From: Rallus limicola
Taxonomy: Eukaryota > Chordata > Aves > Gruiformes > Rallidae
DNA: 64,000 nucleotides
Reading direction: 5' to 3'
Assembly: GCA_022605955.1 (NCBI GenBank)
Contig: JAKCOZ010000003.1
Coordinates: forward strand, 59,272,179-59,336,178
Under the pieces are notes generated by a model. That model did not search any database. It was not told where the DNA came from and saw only the letters and a program-made list of their open reading frames with translations. The position numbers and the translations under genes were made by a program. Shown piece by piece: positions 37,605 to 51,000 of the stretch (within the stretch, counting starts at the first letter, position 1; each line of letters starts with the position of its first letter).

Positions 37605-39368
37605 AAGTCCATAAGGACTGGAATTACAGGAAATCAGAGTTTATGCCATTCTGTCATGTGAAAAGTACTGGTCTGCAGTTGAAGGTGCACGAACTTGACT
37701 CCTGTTCAACTTTTAATCTAAATAAGAGAATGATTTTTAAAAATAAAATCTTATATATATTGCATCACTTCAGAGCAATGCTTTCTTTGCTCCAAGATGA
37801 CCTCCTTCTCAGAATTGTCTACGTTTGCTTTTATACATTATCAAAGGCAAAAAAATAAAGAATGAGTTATGTATGCCATGGCTAAGTCACAAATAAATGG
37901 CTCATGGGCAAGGTGATGGAAACAGTTCCTTAATGAATACAGTGGACAAGACTATCCAGCAGAAATGGCTCACTGGAAATAAATTACGGCAGGATGGCCA
38001 AGCAGCAGTGTGTGTGCTGCCCATCACAGAGATGAAGCTCAGTACCCAAGCAAACAAAATATTGGTTAATAATAAACTCGCAGGAAAACATTTATTTTCT
38101 CCTGATTACCCAATATAAAGATTAGCTATAGAAAGTTACTTGCCAGACTCTTCATCTAAATCATGAAAGCACAGTAATACCATAAACTGTGACTCAAAGG
38201 AGCTAAAAATAAGTATTTTAGTTCAGGTACAAGGGTAAAGGTCCAAAGTACAGAAATTACTGTCACAGGCATCAGTAATTTGTTCACCTACTTTTTACAG
38301 AGTATCAGGGGGCAAATTTCTAACACTCTGAAAGTTAATGGCAAATCTTGCTTACTGCAGAAAGGCCAGATCTTCACCCCTGTGACTGGCTGTACTAAAC
38401 AACTCAAAAATAGTAGCATTTATAGAATATTTAACTTTTAATGAAATAGCACAAGGCAGCTTATGCAACTACTTTCTATGGATGAGACTTTTATTTCTAA
38501 ATCTGTAATTCATAATCTCTGACAGTCAGAGCCCAAGTCTCAAGCAGCATGGATTCACTGCTACATTAGAGGGATATATTGATCTCAAGATAGGTCCACT
38601 GTGGGACTCCTTTCTGGTGTGTGATGGGATGTATGCTTAAGAGAGTGAACAGTAATGTGCAAGTCCAGACTTACAGAGAAGCAGAGAAACACAGAAAGGC
38701 AAAGAGAGGCTACAGAAATTGTAGAGATTAAGCAGCTGCATTTGTCAAACATGTTGTACAAAGGACAGTGTGGTCAGAATGTGGAGCATCACCTACACTG
38801 TCTTTGTGGATAACAAGAATTGTTATGAATGGAGCACAGCTTCCATTCAGGCAAGGCATAAATGCAGGCTTTGGGAGCAGGCACCCATGCTTGAAAGCTC
38901 TGATAAACTTTGGACACAAAAATACAACCACATATTTCATGAGAATATTTAAAGTTCAATTTCAGATTAACCCAGGTATGTTTGAATTGACTAGAAAAGT
39001 TTCACCCTGAGTAGTGACCTACCACTTCCATATTTAGGCAATTACAATTACCAGTATTTGAAATATTTCAACAGATGTGCTCAATTCTTTCTTTTTAACT
39101 AAACCAAAACAAGCTGTTCTGATACCATTATCTCTTTAACCATGTATTAAGAATCACTAAATTGTACAAGTGAAGGGGGAATCAAGGTTTTGTATATAGC
39201 TATAACTTCACATTCTTACCTTGGTATTATTCCAAAACGCTGAAAAGTGAGAGTAACTGTAAACAATAAACCTGATACAAACTGTAAAACCCTGGGGTGC
39301 AGTGTGGACAGGATGTATCAAAGAAATGCCTGTACCTCTCCAAAAATGTTGTTACAACACACAGCATG

Positions 39369-39374
<6 letters not shown>

Positions 39375-39426
<52 letters not shown>
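39375..39426. repeat. (TA)26 microsatellite
   Basis: 52 bases of perfect TA dinucleotide, preceded by an interrupted GTATATG portion. Confidence 0.97.
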
Positions 39427-39429
<3 letters not shown>

Positions 39430-41240
39430 ACTGACTGTGGAATACACTAATTTCAGTGTAGGAATTACATATATTTCACATGAAGACACAGATTGTAACT
39501 CACTGATGTAAGTCAGTCATGCTCACAAAAGCAGTCTGACAAGGTGTGAAACACAACCTAGTGTCCTGCCACCCACACCTGGATTTTAATCTCAAAACAA
39601 TCTCCTCCTTTCCTATACCCATTGCCTCAGCAGTGCTGAATTCATACAGACACCTACTTGCAGCTGCTTATTAATGATGCATATTAAATGGCATCTCATA
39701 TATAAGCACTGCACTTTTTTTTACTGCAAGCCTATGCTTGGGGATAGCTCCTTAACATGTATTTTCCCCTGGCAAACTTGCTGCTTCAAGGGAGTTTGCT
39801 GGATTCTGATCATTAGCCTCATCTCTTCTTCAATTAGACTACTGTTTCTCTCTCATGCCTGTTTATTTCTTAGGGTTGTGGGGTTTTCTTGAATCAAGTT
39901 ACTCAAAGTGGATTTAATGCTCATAAAATGCTGCCCTCACCTCCCTTGAAACCATTTAATAAGGTCCTGGCTCAAATGTTTCTACCACAGAATACCCATT
40001 GTAGTGGTAGATGACAAGAAAAAAGCAGGTGCAAAGGGCTATTCATTTAAAACACAGCAAAATCCAGACATTTTCCTCTGCATGAATATTGTGTTATTTG
40101 GATGTGATAAACTGAAGAGCATCAGGTGAAATGAAAGAAGGCAACACCACAAAAAAATGGTACGAAATCCAAAACCCTAAGGTGAGAAGGGGCCAATGAA
40201 TCTGAAAATCATTTAAAGAAATGCACTGTCCCAATAACTTGATGGTAATTGTGGTAACAAATCTTCATATGAAATAGTGTTTTTAAGGGAGATAGATAGG
40301 TAAGCAAAACAAACCAGCTTCATTTGAATGAAAATGCACATATTTTTCTCTCTGCCATTTCTGGGTGGCAGATTGCTTGGGGTATAATCAGCGCCTGCAT
40401 TACAGGACCAGGTGTCTAACTGGAAAAATGAAGGGTATTCTGGCAATGGACCTCTTCTATTTGTTATTGCATAGTTAGAACAAATTCTGTATTTGCTATT
40501 TGCAGTCTTTACACATTTTTGCAGTCCAATTAACTTGAAGAAATAAATAAAATGAGCATGGAATTAATTTTAAGTGCTTCTTTCCTGTGTCTCATACCTG
40601 GTAACATGAAATACCAGGAACAGGGCCCAATTCTGAAAAGCTGCGTTAATCCAATGCCTTTTCATCACCTTTCCTGGATGGATGTCTGTCCCTGTGAGCA
40701 GCCTAAACAAAAACAAAACTATTATGGCCTACAGTCAAACATGGCTGCTTTTCTGGCAGCCTGCATTAAAAGAGCAACAGTGGATGAATGTGAGCTTTAT
40801 TAAACCAGGTCTGATTTAACAAAGCACAAGCCCTCATGCTCTGTGCAGGGTAAACAACACAGTTCTGGCTGAAGCTCCATGACTCTCATGGCAGACAGAC
40901 TGCTGGGCCAATGCCCTCCATGGTGACCACCTTCCCTTTGTGGCACTGCTAATGACTCTCCATCGGTGAGCTGTGAGCATGAAGATGTGAATTAAAACTT
41001 CTTGTTCACTTAAAATCCTGGTGGTGTCCTTCCCACAAAGGGCCATGCCAACCCTGTCCCGGCCAGCTTTAGCAGGGACTGCAGACATGTCACTACCCCA
41101 GCCCTGTGCACTCTGCCCCTCCAAGGGTGGCTACAGACAGAGCTGCAGGACCAGGCAGCCCTGCTTACAGGCACACCTGGGGAAAAGAGCAACTTTTATG
41201 TGCTCTTCCACCAACATCCCTAAGTGTGAGCGGTAGAAGG

Positions 41241-41319
41241 TCTGTGTGTGTCTGTGTCTGTGTCTGTGTGTCTGTGTGTGTGTGTGTCTGTGCGTGTCTG
41301 TGTGTGTCTGTGCGTGCGT
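41241..41319. repeat. TG-rich microsatellite (TCTGTG/TG)
   Basis: About 80 bases of alternating TG with TCTG and TGCG interruptions, ending about 130 bases before the AMACR CpG island. Alternating purine-pyrimidine of this type can adopt Z-DNA. Confidence 0.95.
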
Positions 41320-41745
41320 TTCGGCCACCCGTGGAAGCTCCAGGACCAGCCATGACAGGGTTGGTTGCCTTTAGCCTCCCTGCAAAACACGACGGCTGGT
41401 GCCGGGGTGATTTCCCGAAAACTGGGTATTGATTTTCACGCTCTTTGCTGTCTGCCCAATCCCCGGCAGCGAAGAAACGCCTCTCTCCCGAGTAAAGCCC
41501 CGCTGCGGAGGCGAATGGGGCAACCCTCGGGTAAGAAGACGACGCAGCCGCGGACGATCAGGAGGCGAGACAGGCGAAGGGCCACCCGAGCTTTCTTAGG
41601 CCCCGGAGAGTGAAGCTAAGCCAAAGCGGCGCGGCGGGCGGGGCACAGCCCGCTTCGGCCGGGCGCTCTCTGGCTGCGGGGGCCCGGAGCCCGTGTCACC
41701 GGAACGCCGCCGCGCGGGCGCCCTTCAGGTCAGCGGCCGGGATCG

Positions 41746-41994
41746 ATGTCTCGGCGCTCGGCAGGCGGCAACCACCATGGCGCTGAGCGGAGTACGAGTG
41801 CTGGAGCTGGCCGGCCTGGCGCCGGCGCCGCTCTGCGGCATGATCCTCGCCGACTTTGGTGCACGGGTGGTGCGAGTGGACCGGACTCCCCGCTCCGAGG
41901 AGTTCACCGACGTGCAGGGCCGCGGCAAGCGTTCCCTGGCGCTCGACCTCAAGCGACCAATGGGGGCCGCGGCGCTGAGGCGGCTCTGTCGTAG
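41746..41994 (+). promoter_or_regulatory. AMACR: Upstream ORF overlapping the AMACR start
   Basis: ATG at 41746 opens an 82-codon frame, +1 to AMACR, that passes the AMACR ATG and stops at 41994. Its context is weak (T at -3, T at +4), so most scanning ribosomes should pass to the strong AMACR start. Relevant only if transcription begins upstream of it. It is not proposed to encode a functional protein. Confidence 0.4.
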
Positions 41995-42026
41995 GACAGA
42001 CGTGCTGATCGAGCCTTTCCGTCACG
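41777..42026 (+). CDS. AMACR: AMACR coding exon 1
   Basis: 250 bases ending CGTCACG|GTGAGG in phase 1. Encodes [16 protein letters not shown] through [12 protein letters not shown]-rich, inside the CpG island. Confidence 0.96.
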
Positions 42027-45000
42027 GTGAGGCGGGGGCGGCCCTGGGGGGCGGCCGTGGGGGGCGCCGGGGTAGGGCAGCGCTGGGGACAGGGGGGCCT
42101 GCCCGGCAGAGGCAGCGTGCTGTGAGGGGAGCTCTCTGCGTGGCAGTTGCGGGTCTGTGGGGTGCCGTGTTGCGAGTCCCGCCTGTGACCCCTGCGAGTG
42201 CACAGTGGGAAGTGAGCAGCGTCTGGGGGGTTATTTCCTGTGGCTGCGTGAAAAATGCTGTGAGACGGACCAAGAGCTGTGCCGTGCAGCCCTGCGGCAC
42301 CACAGGGAAGAAGCTGGGGAAGGTGTATAGCCAGGGCCCTGCCCCACGGGCCGAGACACTGAGCAAATAGTTCTGGGTGGCACCAGAGGCTGGCGGAGCC
42401 AGGGAGCCATGCATGGGCTTGGGCGCCAGCCCTGCCCTGGTTTTCAGGCCTGCTGGTACAATTCAATTCACATTTGTAAGGTTGGCTTGGAGGGGGGGGA
42501 GATGTAGCAGACCAGAGGCTACGATTCCCCTGAAGATGGCAGATCTAAGATACTCTCTTCGTACAGATACTCTCTTCGTACAGAAACTGTACGCAGGCAC
42601 TCATCTGATGCTCACACATGGGGTATTTCAGTATCCCTGCTGTTCCTTGAGGGTGCTGTTCTGTTACAAAGAGTATAGTCGAGGTCAGGTTGGATGGGTT
42701 TTGAGCAACTTGAGCTAGTTGAAGATGTCCTGCCCATGGCAGGGTGGTTGGACGAGATGACCTTTAAAAGTCCCAGCACAAACTGTTCTGTGATTCTGTG
42801 ATCATGCTTCAGTGAGGAGCTAGCTGAAGTACTTTGGTTGTCTTGCAGTCAGTTTAGAAATAGAGAGCTGTATCGGTTGAACATCACACATTATAGGTAG
42901 ACATGTATCTCATGTCACAGGTAATGCTTTTCGTTCTGCAAACAGGAGAATATGATTGCCATGTCTTTTACCTTAAGAATTATTTGTTTTGTTCCTCAGA
43001 AGATGTGTAAACAATATTAAGACATTACATTTATTTTTCACTGTGGCTAGCTTCCTATTTTCTAGTGGCTTTCCTATTTTCTGATTGTGGAAATTTCTGG
43101 GTTTGTGTTTTTTTGGCTGTTTTTTGTTATATCTGGAAATGCAAGTAATTTTGTAACTAGATGTTAGGTTTTATGGACATGTAACAGAACTATGTAAACC
43201 TGACCTTCTGAAAATTACTTTGTGACACCAGGTTTTATTGAGCTCCCAGTTGTCCCTTGTACTTTTGCAAATCTTGCTCTTTACCAAATTTCACTTTTTT
43301 TCTCCTTAGTATTAATCCGTTTCCACTGCCCAGTAAGTAATACAGGAGAAATAGGTCTTAAGGAATTTGAAGACTTAGTAATATTACTAGTCTATGAAAA
43401 AAGTTTCAGTAATTTATTCTGGTGCGGGATAAGCATTTAAGTTATGTTATCTCTTGCCCTCTAAAATGTGCCTCCCTGCAGTATTGATTATAGGGCATAG
43501 TCTGACCAAGCTGCACCGAGCCTATAATTATAAATTTATAAATCTATAATTATTTGTAACTTCAATTTGCATTTTTTTAAAACCGTTTAAAAATTCTAGA
43601 ACCACAAGATCAAAATCTTAGCCTTTATTACTGTAAATCCTTGCTGATCAAACCTATGTTTAATTGATTTCTAAAAGTTCTTTATTCTCTGCTCTACAAA
43701 AGAAGGCATTTTCTTCTGTGCCATTGTTGCACATCATTTGTGGAATAGTGGCATGGTCCGTTTACATCAGTGAGTAAACAGATATAGGAACACATCACAG
43801 AATCACAGAATATTTAAGGTTGGAAAAGACCTCCAAGACCACCTAATCCAACCATCCCCCTACCACCTCTATTACTCACTAAACCATGTCTCTAAGTACC
43901 TCATCCAACCTTTCCTTGAACACCCCAAGGGACAGTGACTCCACCACCTCCCTCGGCAGCTGGTTCCAATGCCCAGCCACTCTTTCTGAAATTTCTCCTC
44001 ATTTCTAACCTGAAGCTCCCCTGGCACAACTTGCAGCCATTCCCTCTCATCCTGTTGCTACTTGTCTGCAAGAAGCTGACCCCCCAGCTCACCACAACCT
44101 CCTTTCAGGTAGTTACTGAGAGGCCAATACAGTGAGGAAAGGATATTCCAGTGAAAGATGGAAGCAATTTCAGATCATTGTAACATGGAGAACATAACAG
44201 TTCTCTCTTTCTCCCCAGCATCAACCTCACCACACCCCGGCTCTGCCAAGCCTTTGGAATCTTTCTTTCTTACTCAACAGTACATGGATTACAGCAAGGT
44301 GTCTTGCAATCTTTTGAGGGAAAAAAAAAAAGCTGAAGAAAATGAGAAAGGACCCTGAAGTTTAATTTCCACTTACTTTGCTCATATGCAAAATGTATTC
44401 AGTATGTTAGTAATTTATAACATTCTGGCTGTTCACATTGTAATATAGATACTGAATTAAAATATGTTGGTTCATAAACTGCAGTTCAGTTCTGTTGTTG
44501 TGTAATTTAACTTTGAGCCATATATATTTTGAGTATTATTAAAAATAAACATGAATTAAGATTCTGTGCCCTTGGCTTTTTTAAGGTGTCATGGAAAAAC
44601 TTGGTCTTGGTCCAGAGATCCTTCTAGAGGACAATCCCAGACTCATCTATGCTAGACTTACTGGATTTGGGCAGACAGGAAAATATGCCTGTTCTGCAGG
44701 TCATGACATCAATTATTTGGCTTTATCAGGTAAGGTGTAAAATTTCCTCTCAGGTAAGGTTTTTACTCTCCTTAAATCAAGACTCAAGAATTTATTGAAA
44801 GATAATTGGCAAGTAGCTGAAATTACCTGAGGTGCAGCCTGATGAAATGGCTGAACAGATCTGCAGCATCTCTGTCAGTGAAGGAGTGTTTCCTTCCCTT
44901 TCTGTGTGTTTCTCCCTGCTCCTTTCTCTCCAGTCAGCTCCGGCACTTGCTTAACCTCTCTATAAACTCACAAATCAAAAACTGGCCAGGAGAATTGAGG

Positions 45001-48000
45001 ATGTTATTATGCCAGGTTATTGAGGTGAAGTAGTTCATTAAGGAATCCAACAAACACAGGAGTCAGCAGAAGAAAGGAAGAAACATGGGCTGTATGGGCT
45101 GTTAATTTTGGCAGCAGCAGCGAGCGGTTAGGCTGGATCAGCATACCTTATCAGGCTCTTAGGTATTCTCCTTCCTTTGTGCTTTTTAATCTGAATTAAG
45201 TCTTTATCTTTGAAGAGAGGACTGAAGTTTTTATGCATATGTCTTTTCTTTAGGGTCTCTCTCCTAGAAAATCTGTATGCTTTTAATCCCAAAAGGGCTG
45301 TTTTGCATGCCTGCAAGGAGCTTTTTTTGAGTGAAGAAAAATTAGGCAGCCTAAGCTGTTTAAGCATTCTCTCGTGCTTTTCTCCTGTAAATCTCCACTG
45401 ATACCAACTGAAAGAAAAGTACACTAAAAATAAAGTGGCAATGGTATGTTTCCTTAAGGAGTTGTTGACACTGTGCTGTTTTTAAATGTCATGATTCTAC
45501 AAGTATGCAGTTACAGACAAAATGACCCAACTCTGGTGGTAGCAATCAGTGTATTGTGCATGGCCTCGCCTACTCTTGTTCACGCTTCTGTCTGTGCTGC
45601 TTCCCTCAGCCTGTGACAGAGGAAAGTGTCCCAATGCTTCTTGGTGCCCCACTGAATAAAGCATTTCTTCTAGACCCAGCGAAGAGCCAGAGCACAGGCA
45701 GTGCAACTGTGGTGAACTGGTATTGCCTACTGTGGGGACTTATTGTGTGGTGGAATTAGGTTTCTTTGGGGATGGGTTCAGTCTTCTTTCATTATGTAAG
45801 ATTGTTGGAGAATAAAAAAGAGTAGAGAAAGGATGCCTTGTTGGAAACACTTCTGACTTCACGTTCAGATGATTTCCAAGTGTTGTGATGTTTTTATTAG
45901 TGTAGGGAAAGTCAGTAAAGAAACTTTATAGTACTTCCAGTTTACAAAAACAAGTACGGGATTTTAGTTGTTGTTGGTTTTGGTTTTGTTTTTTTTTTCC
46001 CTCTGGAGTTGATACAACCAATTTCATTTGGTTAGTCTAAGCTTTTTTGTATTTTTTTAAATTTATACAGGTCAAGTTTTTTTCTGCCTGTTTAAAGGAA
46101 ATAGGACAAGGTGTTCAGGAGGTATCATCCCTCAAAAATGATATCTCATGTCCTTAGCATTCTCCTGATCAGTTCTGGCTTTCTCTAGCTAAAAAATGGC
46201 TTGTATTAAAAACTCCTGATATAAATTAATATGTTAATCTGCTGGTGCAGGTGACAACCTTTAGACTGTTTTTAACAGGTGAGGTTTTAGCAACAGGGCT
46301 CTATGCTTGCACTACATTTCTTTATACTGTGCACTCATAAGCTTGGACTTGGGAAGTGCCTTAGACCATGTGTTAACTAAACAGTGCATCAGAATCATGC
46401 ATCAGTTCTTGGGAAATTTTGACCATGTGTGCTGCTGCTGTAGGGTATAGGCATAGGAGAGGTAAGATGCTGCAGAGTTTCTTGCTTGCCCAAGACAATC
46501 GCTGTGAGCAGATTACAGAGAGTAAGGCAGCAGTAAAGAGATTGGTCAGGATGGCAGAGAAATGCTAACAGATTCAAAGCTCCATCTGAAGTAAACTGGC
46601 TTGGCCTTTGCTCTCATCCCTTTCAGTTCTACATAACTGCTGGCATAAGCATAGCTTTGCTGTCTGTGTTGCATGCAATCAGTGGTAACCTTTCTGTGTT
46701 ACTCAGTTCTCTCTTACACACAATTATTTTTTTCCTAAAGGTAGGTGAATAGGGAGGATAGGACTGAAGTGCAGTTTTCAGTGTGAAATCCACTGTTAAG
46801 ATTATTAATTCAAGGGTTACATGAACAGAAGACTATGTCTGCATTTTTACTTTAAAATACTCAAAGAATTACAATTTAACAAAGTTGCTTTTGGATGTGT
46901 TCATAAGGCCTGTTGAATTCCTGTGGGGAGGTTCTATGCATTTACTACGTACTAATATAGAATTATTACACATGAGGGGTTTTTTTGATTAAATTTTTTC
47001 CCCTATGCAGACAAATTAATAAAAGTCTCAGAGATAAACTGTTGATAGTCTCTTAAATGCATTTCCACTAATATGATATAACATATTTTATGAATTAAAG
47101 GGTAACTATTTGCTAAGTAAGATGCAACCAAGTAGAAACAGAAAACTTTTGGTAAAAGTTTGTTTTCATTGCATAGACTGAAAAGAATGAAACTTTAATT
47201 GTAGAAATGTAGGAAATGAATGTTTATAATTAATTTTATACTTGTTTGCTTTGTTTGCTCTGCTGTCAGGTGTGCTGTCAAAGCTGGGTAGAAAAGGTGA
47301 AAACCCTTATGCACCTGTAAATCTTCTGGCTGATTTTGCTGGTGGAGGTGTCATATGCGCCTTGGGCATTGTTACAGCCCTGTATGAACGTACCAAGTCT
47401 GGCAAAGGGCAGATAATTGATGCAAGTATGGTAAGTTTGATCTTAAGGTAGGTAGTGTTCCTGAGGTTTGCTTGTTTGGTTTTTTTCATACTTTTAAGTC
47501 TGTAAAAGGAAGGAAATCTGAGCTATTCACAACGTTTAAAATTAGAACTTGGGAAAGGGAAAGTGAAAAATCTCCTAAAATGGCTACTCCTTCATGTGCA
47601 AGCAGTTTTCACATATCCCTGTTGCCATAACATCTTTATGACATGGGGCACATACTGTGGCTTTCCCCCTGTGTCATTCCCTGTACCAGTCTGCCTACTT
47701 CACAAAACATTAGCTCTATATATTTGATGAGTAAGTTTGGTGTATGGAAGTGGGGTGTGTAATAATTAACATCATGCATAACAGCAAAAATTATGGTGCT
47801 AATAAAATAGAGAATTGAATTAGTTTTATCTGCTATCTGCTTGCAAATTTGTGACAGGTCAGGTCTTATTAGAAGCACTGCTCCCTTAAATAATTACAGT
47901 GGATAATTGCCAAGAAGTCAATTTCTAACGCTTTGTGTTAATGTGCTGTAAAATAAATGAAAGTCTAAATTAGCTTAGTAATGAATACTGTGGAATTTTA

Positions 48001-51000
48001 TCACTGCCAGGCTACCCGCTTGCACACAGAGGAAACATGTTTGCATTTATCCTTGAAATCTGTATTCTTTCCCTCAGTGTCTCTTTTTTCTGTTTTTCTT
48101 TTTAAAGAGCATTGAAATTAAAATTTTATCTCCCATTGTGATACAGCGAAGGCTATGATTTGAACTTAAATAGAAATTGGAAAAAATTGCATTCATTGAA
48201 GAAAATCCCTCTGTTGAAGAGGGCTTGAAGATAGGAGAACAGCAAGAGATGTTAGCTATCTTGACCTGAGAGTTTGACAGGTTGACATGACATTCTCAGA
48301 AGGCCACAGCATTATGGTTTAGATTAAAATTCAGTGGGATCAGTGCAAAACTGGTCTAATGTTTTTACCTTGACAATAGTTACCTAGTACATGATGGTCA
48401 AAAAGAACAACTTACCAACTGGAATTGGACTCTGTTGGGGTTTTTTGGTGTTTTCTCCAATAAGCTGAATGATATATGAGCAACTGCATTTAGTAAATTT
48501 ACAGGTGATACGAATCTGGGAAGATCTGCAAGTATGTTAGGCACTTAGATTGGAATTGAAAATGACCTTTTCAGATTGGAGAAATGACCTGAAAAAAATT
48601 GGCTGAAATTCATGGTGATCACTGCTGTGTAGCTCTTTTAGGCAGCAACAATTAGCTGCACAAATGAAGTATGAGAACAGTTGGCTAAAGTGCAATCTGG
48701 GGGTTTGTAGTAGTCACAAGCTGAACATGAGTCAACAATATCATGCTGTTGTAAAACACACACACACTGTATGAACAGGAAATAGAGACAGCAAAGTTTC
48801 TGAAGTAATTCTTCTAATCTATTCAACATTTATATGGCCTCAGGAAAACAGTATTCCTGGAGCTCACCATCATCTTTAAAAAAAAATAAATTTGGAGGAG
48901 CCCATGAAACACAATAAAAAATTCTGTGAGTCTAAAAACATGACCTAAAAAGGAAAATTGAAGTACTGTATATATTTGTGAAGCAAAAATTGTGGAAAAT
49001 TGTGAGGAGTCTTCAAATATTTAACAAGATACTTCTTGTAGCTTGGAGTATTACCTTATTTTTACTCTTAGTACTTTAAGTCACAGTCCCCCAGAAAATC
49101 ATTCTCTCTAAGTTGGGTGGACTGTTCAGTTCAAGGAATTGGCTGGATGGTCATGTCCAGAGGGTGGTGGTCAATGGCTCAAAGTCCAGATGGAAGACAG
49201 TGACAAGTGGAATTCCTCAAGGGTCTGTGATGGGACCAGTGCTCTTTAATATCTTCATTAATGATCTTGACAGTGGGATGAGTGCACCTGCATCACGTTT
49301 GCTGATGACACCAAGCCGAGTGGTGAGGTTAATGTGCCAGAGGGACCTGGACAGGCTGGAGAAGTGGACACAGATGAACCTCATGAGGTTCAACAAAGCC
49401 AAGTGCAGGTTCCAGCACCTGGGTCAGGACAACCCCCATTATCCACACAGATTAGGAGATGATGTGCTTGAAAGCAGCCCTGAGGAAAAGGACTTGGGAG
49501 TACTCGGGGATGAGAAGCTGAACATGAGCCATCAATGTGCATCTGCAGCCCAGAAGGCCAACCACATCTTGGGGGGGCATCAAAAGAATTGTGGCCAGCA
49601 GACTGAGAGGTGATTCTGTCCATCTACTCTGCTCTGGTGAGACCTCACCTGGAGTACTGAGTCCAGTGTTGGAGCTCTCAACACAAGGACGTGGATGTGT
49701 TGAAGCACGTCCAGAGGAGGCCACAAAAAGATCAGTGGGCTGGAGCACCTCTCCTGTGAAGACAGGCTTGAGAGGGTTGGGCTTGTTCAGTCTGGAGAAG
49801 AGAAGGCTCCAGGGGGACCTTATAGCAGCCTTCCAGTTCCTGAAAGTGGGGCTCTGATCTAGTGAAGATGTCCCTGCTTACTGGCCTAGAGGACTTTTAA
49901 GGGTCCATTCCAACCTAACACATTCTGTAATTCTTTGACTTTGTTACCAGAAGAATCCACATAAATCTGCTAGTGTCCTAATGATATCTGTGTCTCACTG
50001 GGAATGGAATGTGTTGCAGGGTTTTAAGGGTTTTTTTAAGCCCTCAAAACTTCTCTCTATGATTTTTTTTATTCTCTCATTACAATTGTGGAACGTACAG
50101 TTCCCTGCTGATGTTCCTGGTGTCCTGTGGAATGGATGGAATCTTGTCCAGTGTCACTGGATGAACTTACCTGGTGGTTTGTTATGTTCCTTTCACTTGA
50201 ACAGACTTTCAGTGTGACAGCTGATGAAAAGCATATGTGCATCATCAACAGCAAAGACCATTAAATAGACTGGGTTGATAAGCTTGTTTTTATATCTAAA
50301 TTTGCTTCACGGCAGCAGATATTTTTGAAATCACAATACTGCAGCATTTCAGCTCTCATTTTGTTTAACATGTTTTTTTATTTAATACAACTGTTACTTA
50401 AATTGTTGTACAGTTCAGGTAGCCTGAATACAGTAAAACTCTGACACAGTGGAATTTTCTACAATAGGAGAAGGAAAATTAATCTATCTTTTACCAGCTT
50501 TGCAGCTTCAGGATTACTTTTGTTAAGGTTTCATTTTACTTCATGGATTGTACTACTGATACCTGTTTGGGTTTTTCTTTTATTTCTCCTATTTCTCCTC
50601 CTATTGTCTGTTTTTTGGAAGGTATCTGAGCAGTTATTTCTTGTCTTTGAGGTTAGTAATTCTAGATTCAGATTTTAATTTTTGCAATAGAAGAATTTGT
50701 TCTTTAAATTTTGTTTCATTACTATCAGTAACACACATATGAGGAACTCCTCTTGTTATTCAAACTGAACTGGTACAAAAAGAGGGTGGAGAGGATCGGG
50801 GCAAGGGCTAGATTTGCATCACCCATCCACAGTGTCCATTGTTATTGTGCTGTATAAAGAGGAGACACCACGTCCTGCATTTCAGCTGTCTGCCTCAGAA
50901 GAGTTAAATGCCTGGTCTGAATTGATCCATGTTAGTTGCTGTCTCTTCTCATTGACTGTATAGTGATCATAGGTATCTTACAGCGAGCCTGGTAGTTCCC

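Larger units (their letters stand above)
34386..41449. other. Intergenic region between C1QTNF3 and AMACR
   Basis: About 7 kb without a recognised exon. Contains one CR1 fragment and two simple repeats, listed separately. In human, readthrough transcripts join these two genes, so unannotated linking exons are possible here but cannot be picked out from sequence. Confidence 0.6.
41450..42130 (+). promoter_or_regulatory. AMACR: CpG island, AMACR promoter and exon 1
   Basis: Abrupt change from AT-rich flank to dense CG (for example GGCGCGGCGGGCGGGGC). A GC box GGGCGGGGC lies at 41636-41644, 133 bases before the start codon. No TATA box is seen, in keeping with a broad housekeeping-type promoter. 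The island runs through exon 1 and into intron 1. Confidence 0.85.

Noticed and set aside
41106..41432. Cys/Val-repeat frame, with His/Thr-repeat frames on the other strand
   Set aside because: Translations of the TG microsatellite.
41696..42466. 256-codon minus-strand open frame over the AMACR CpG island
   Set aside because: Antisense to AMACR exon 1 in very GC-rich DNA where stops are rare; no recognisable domain and no splice support.
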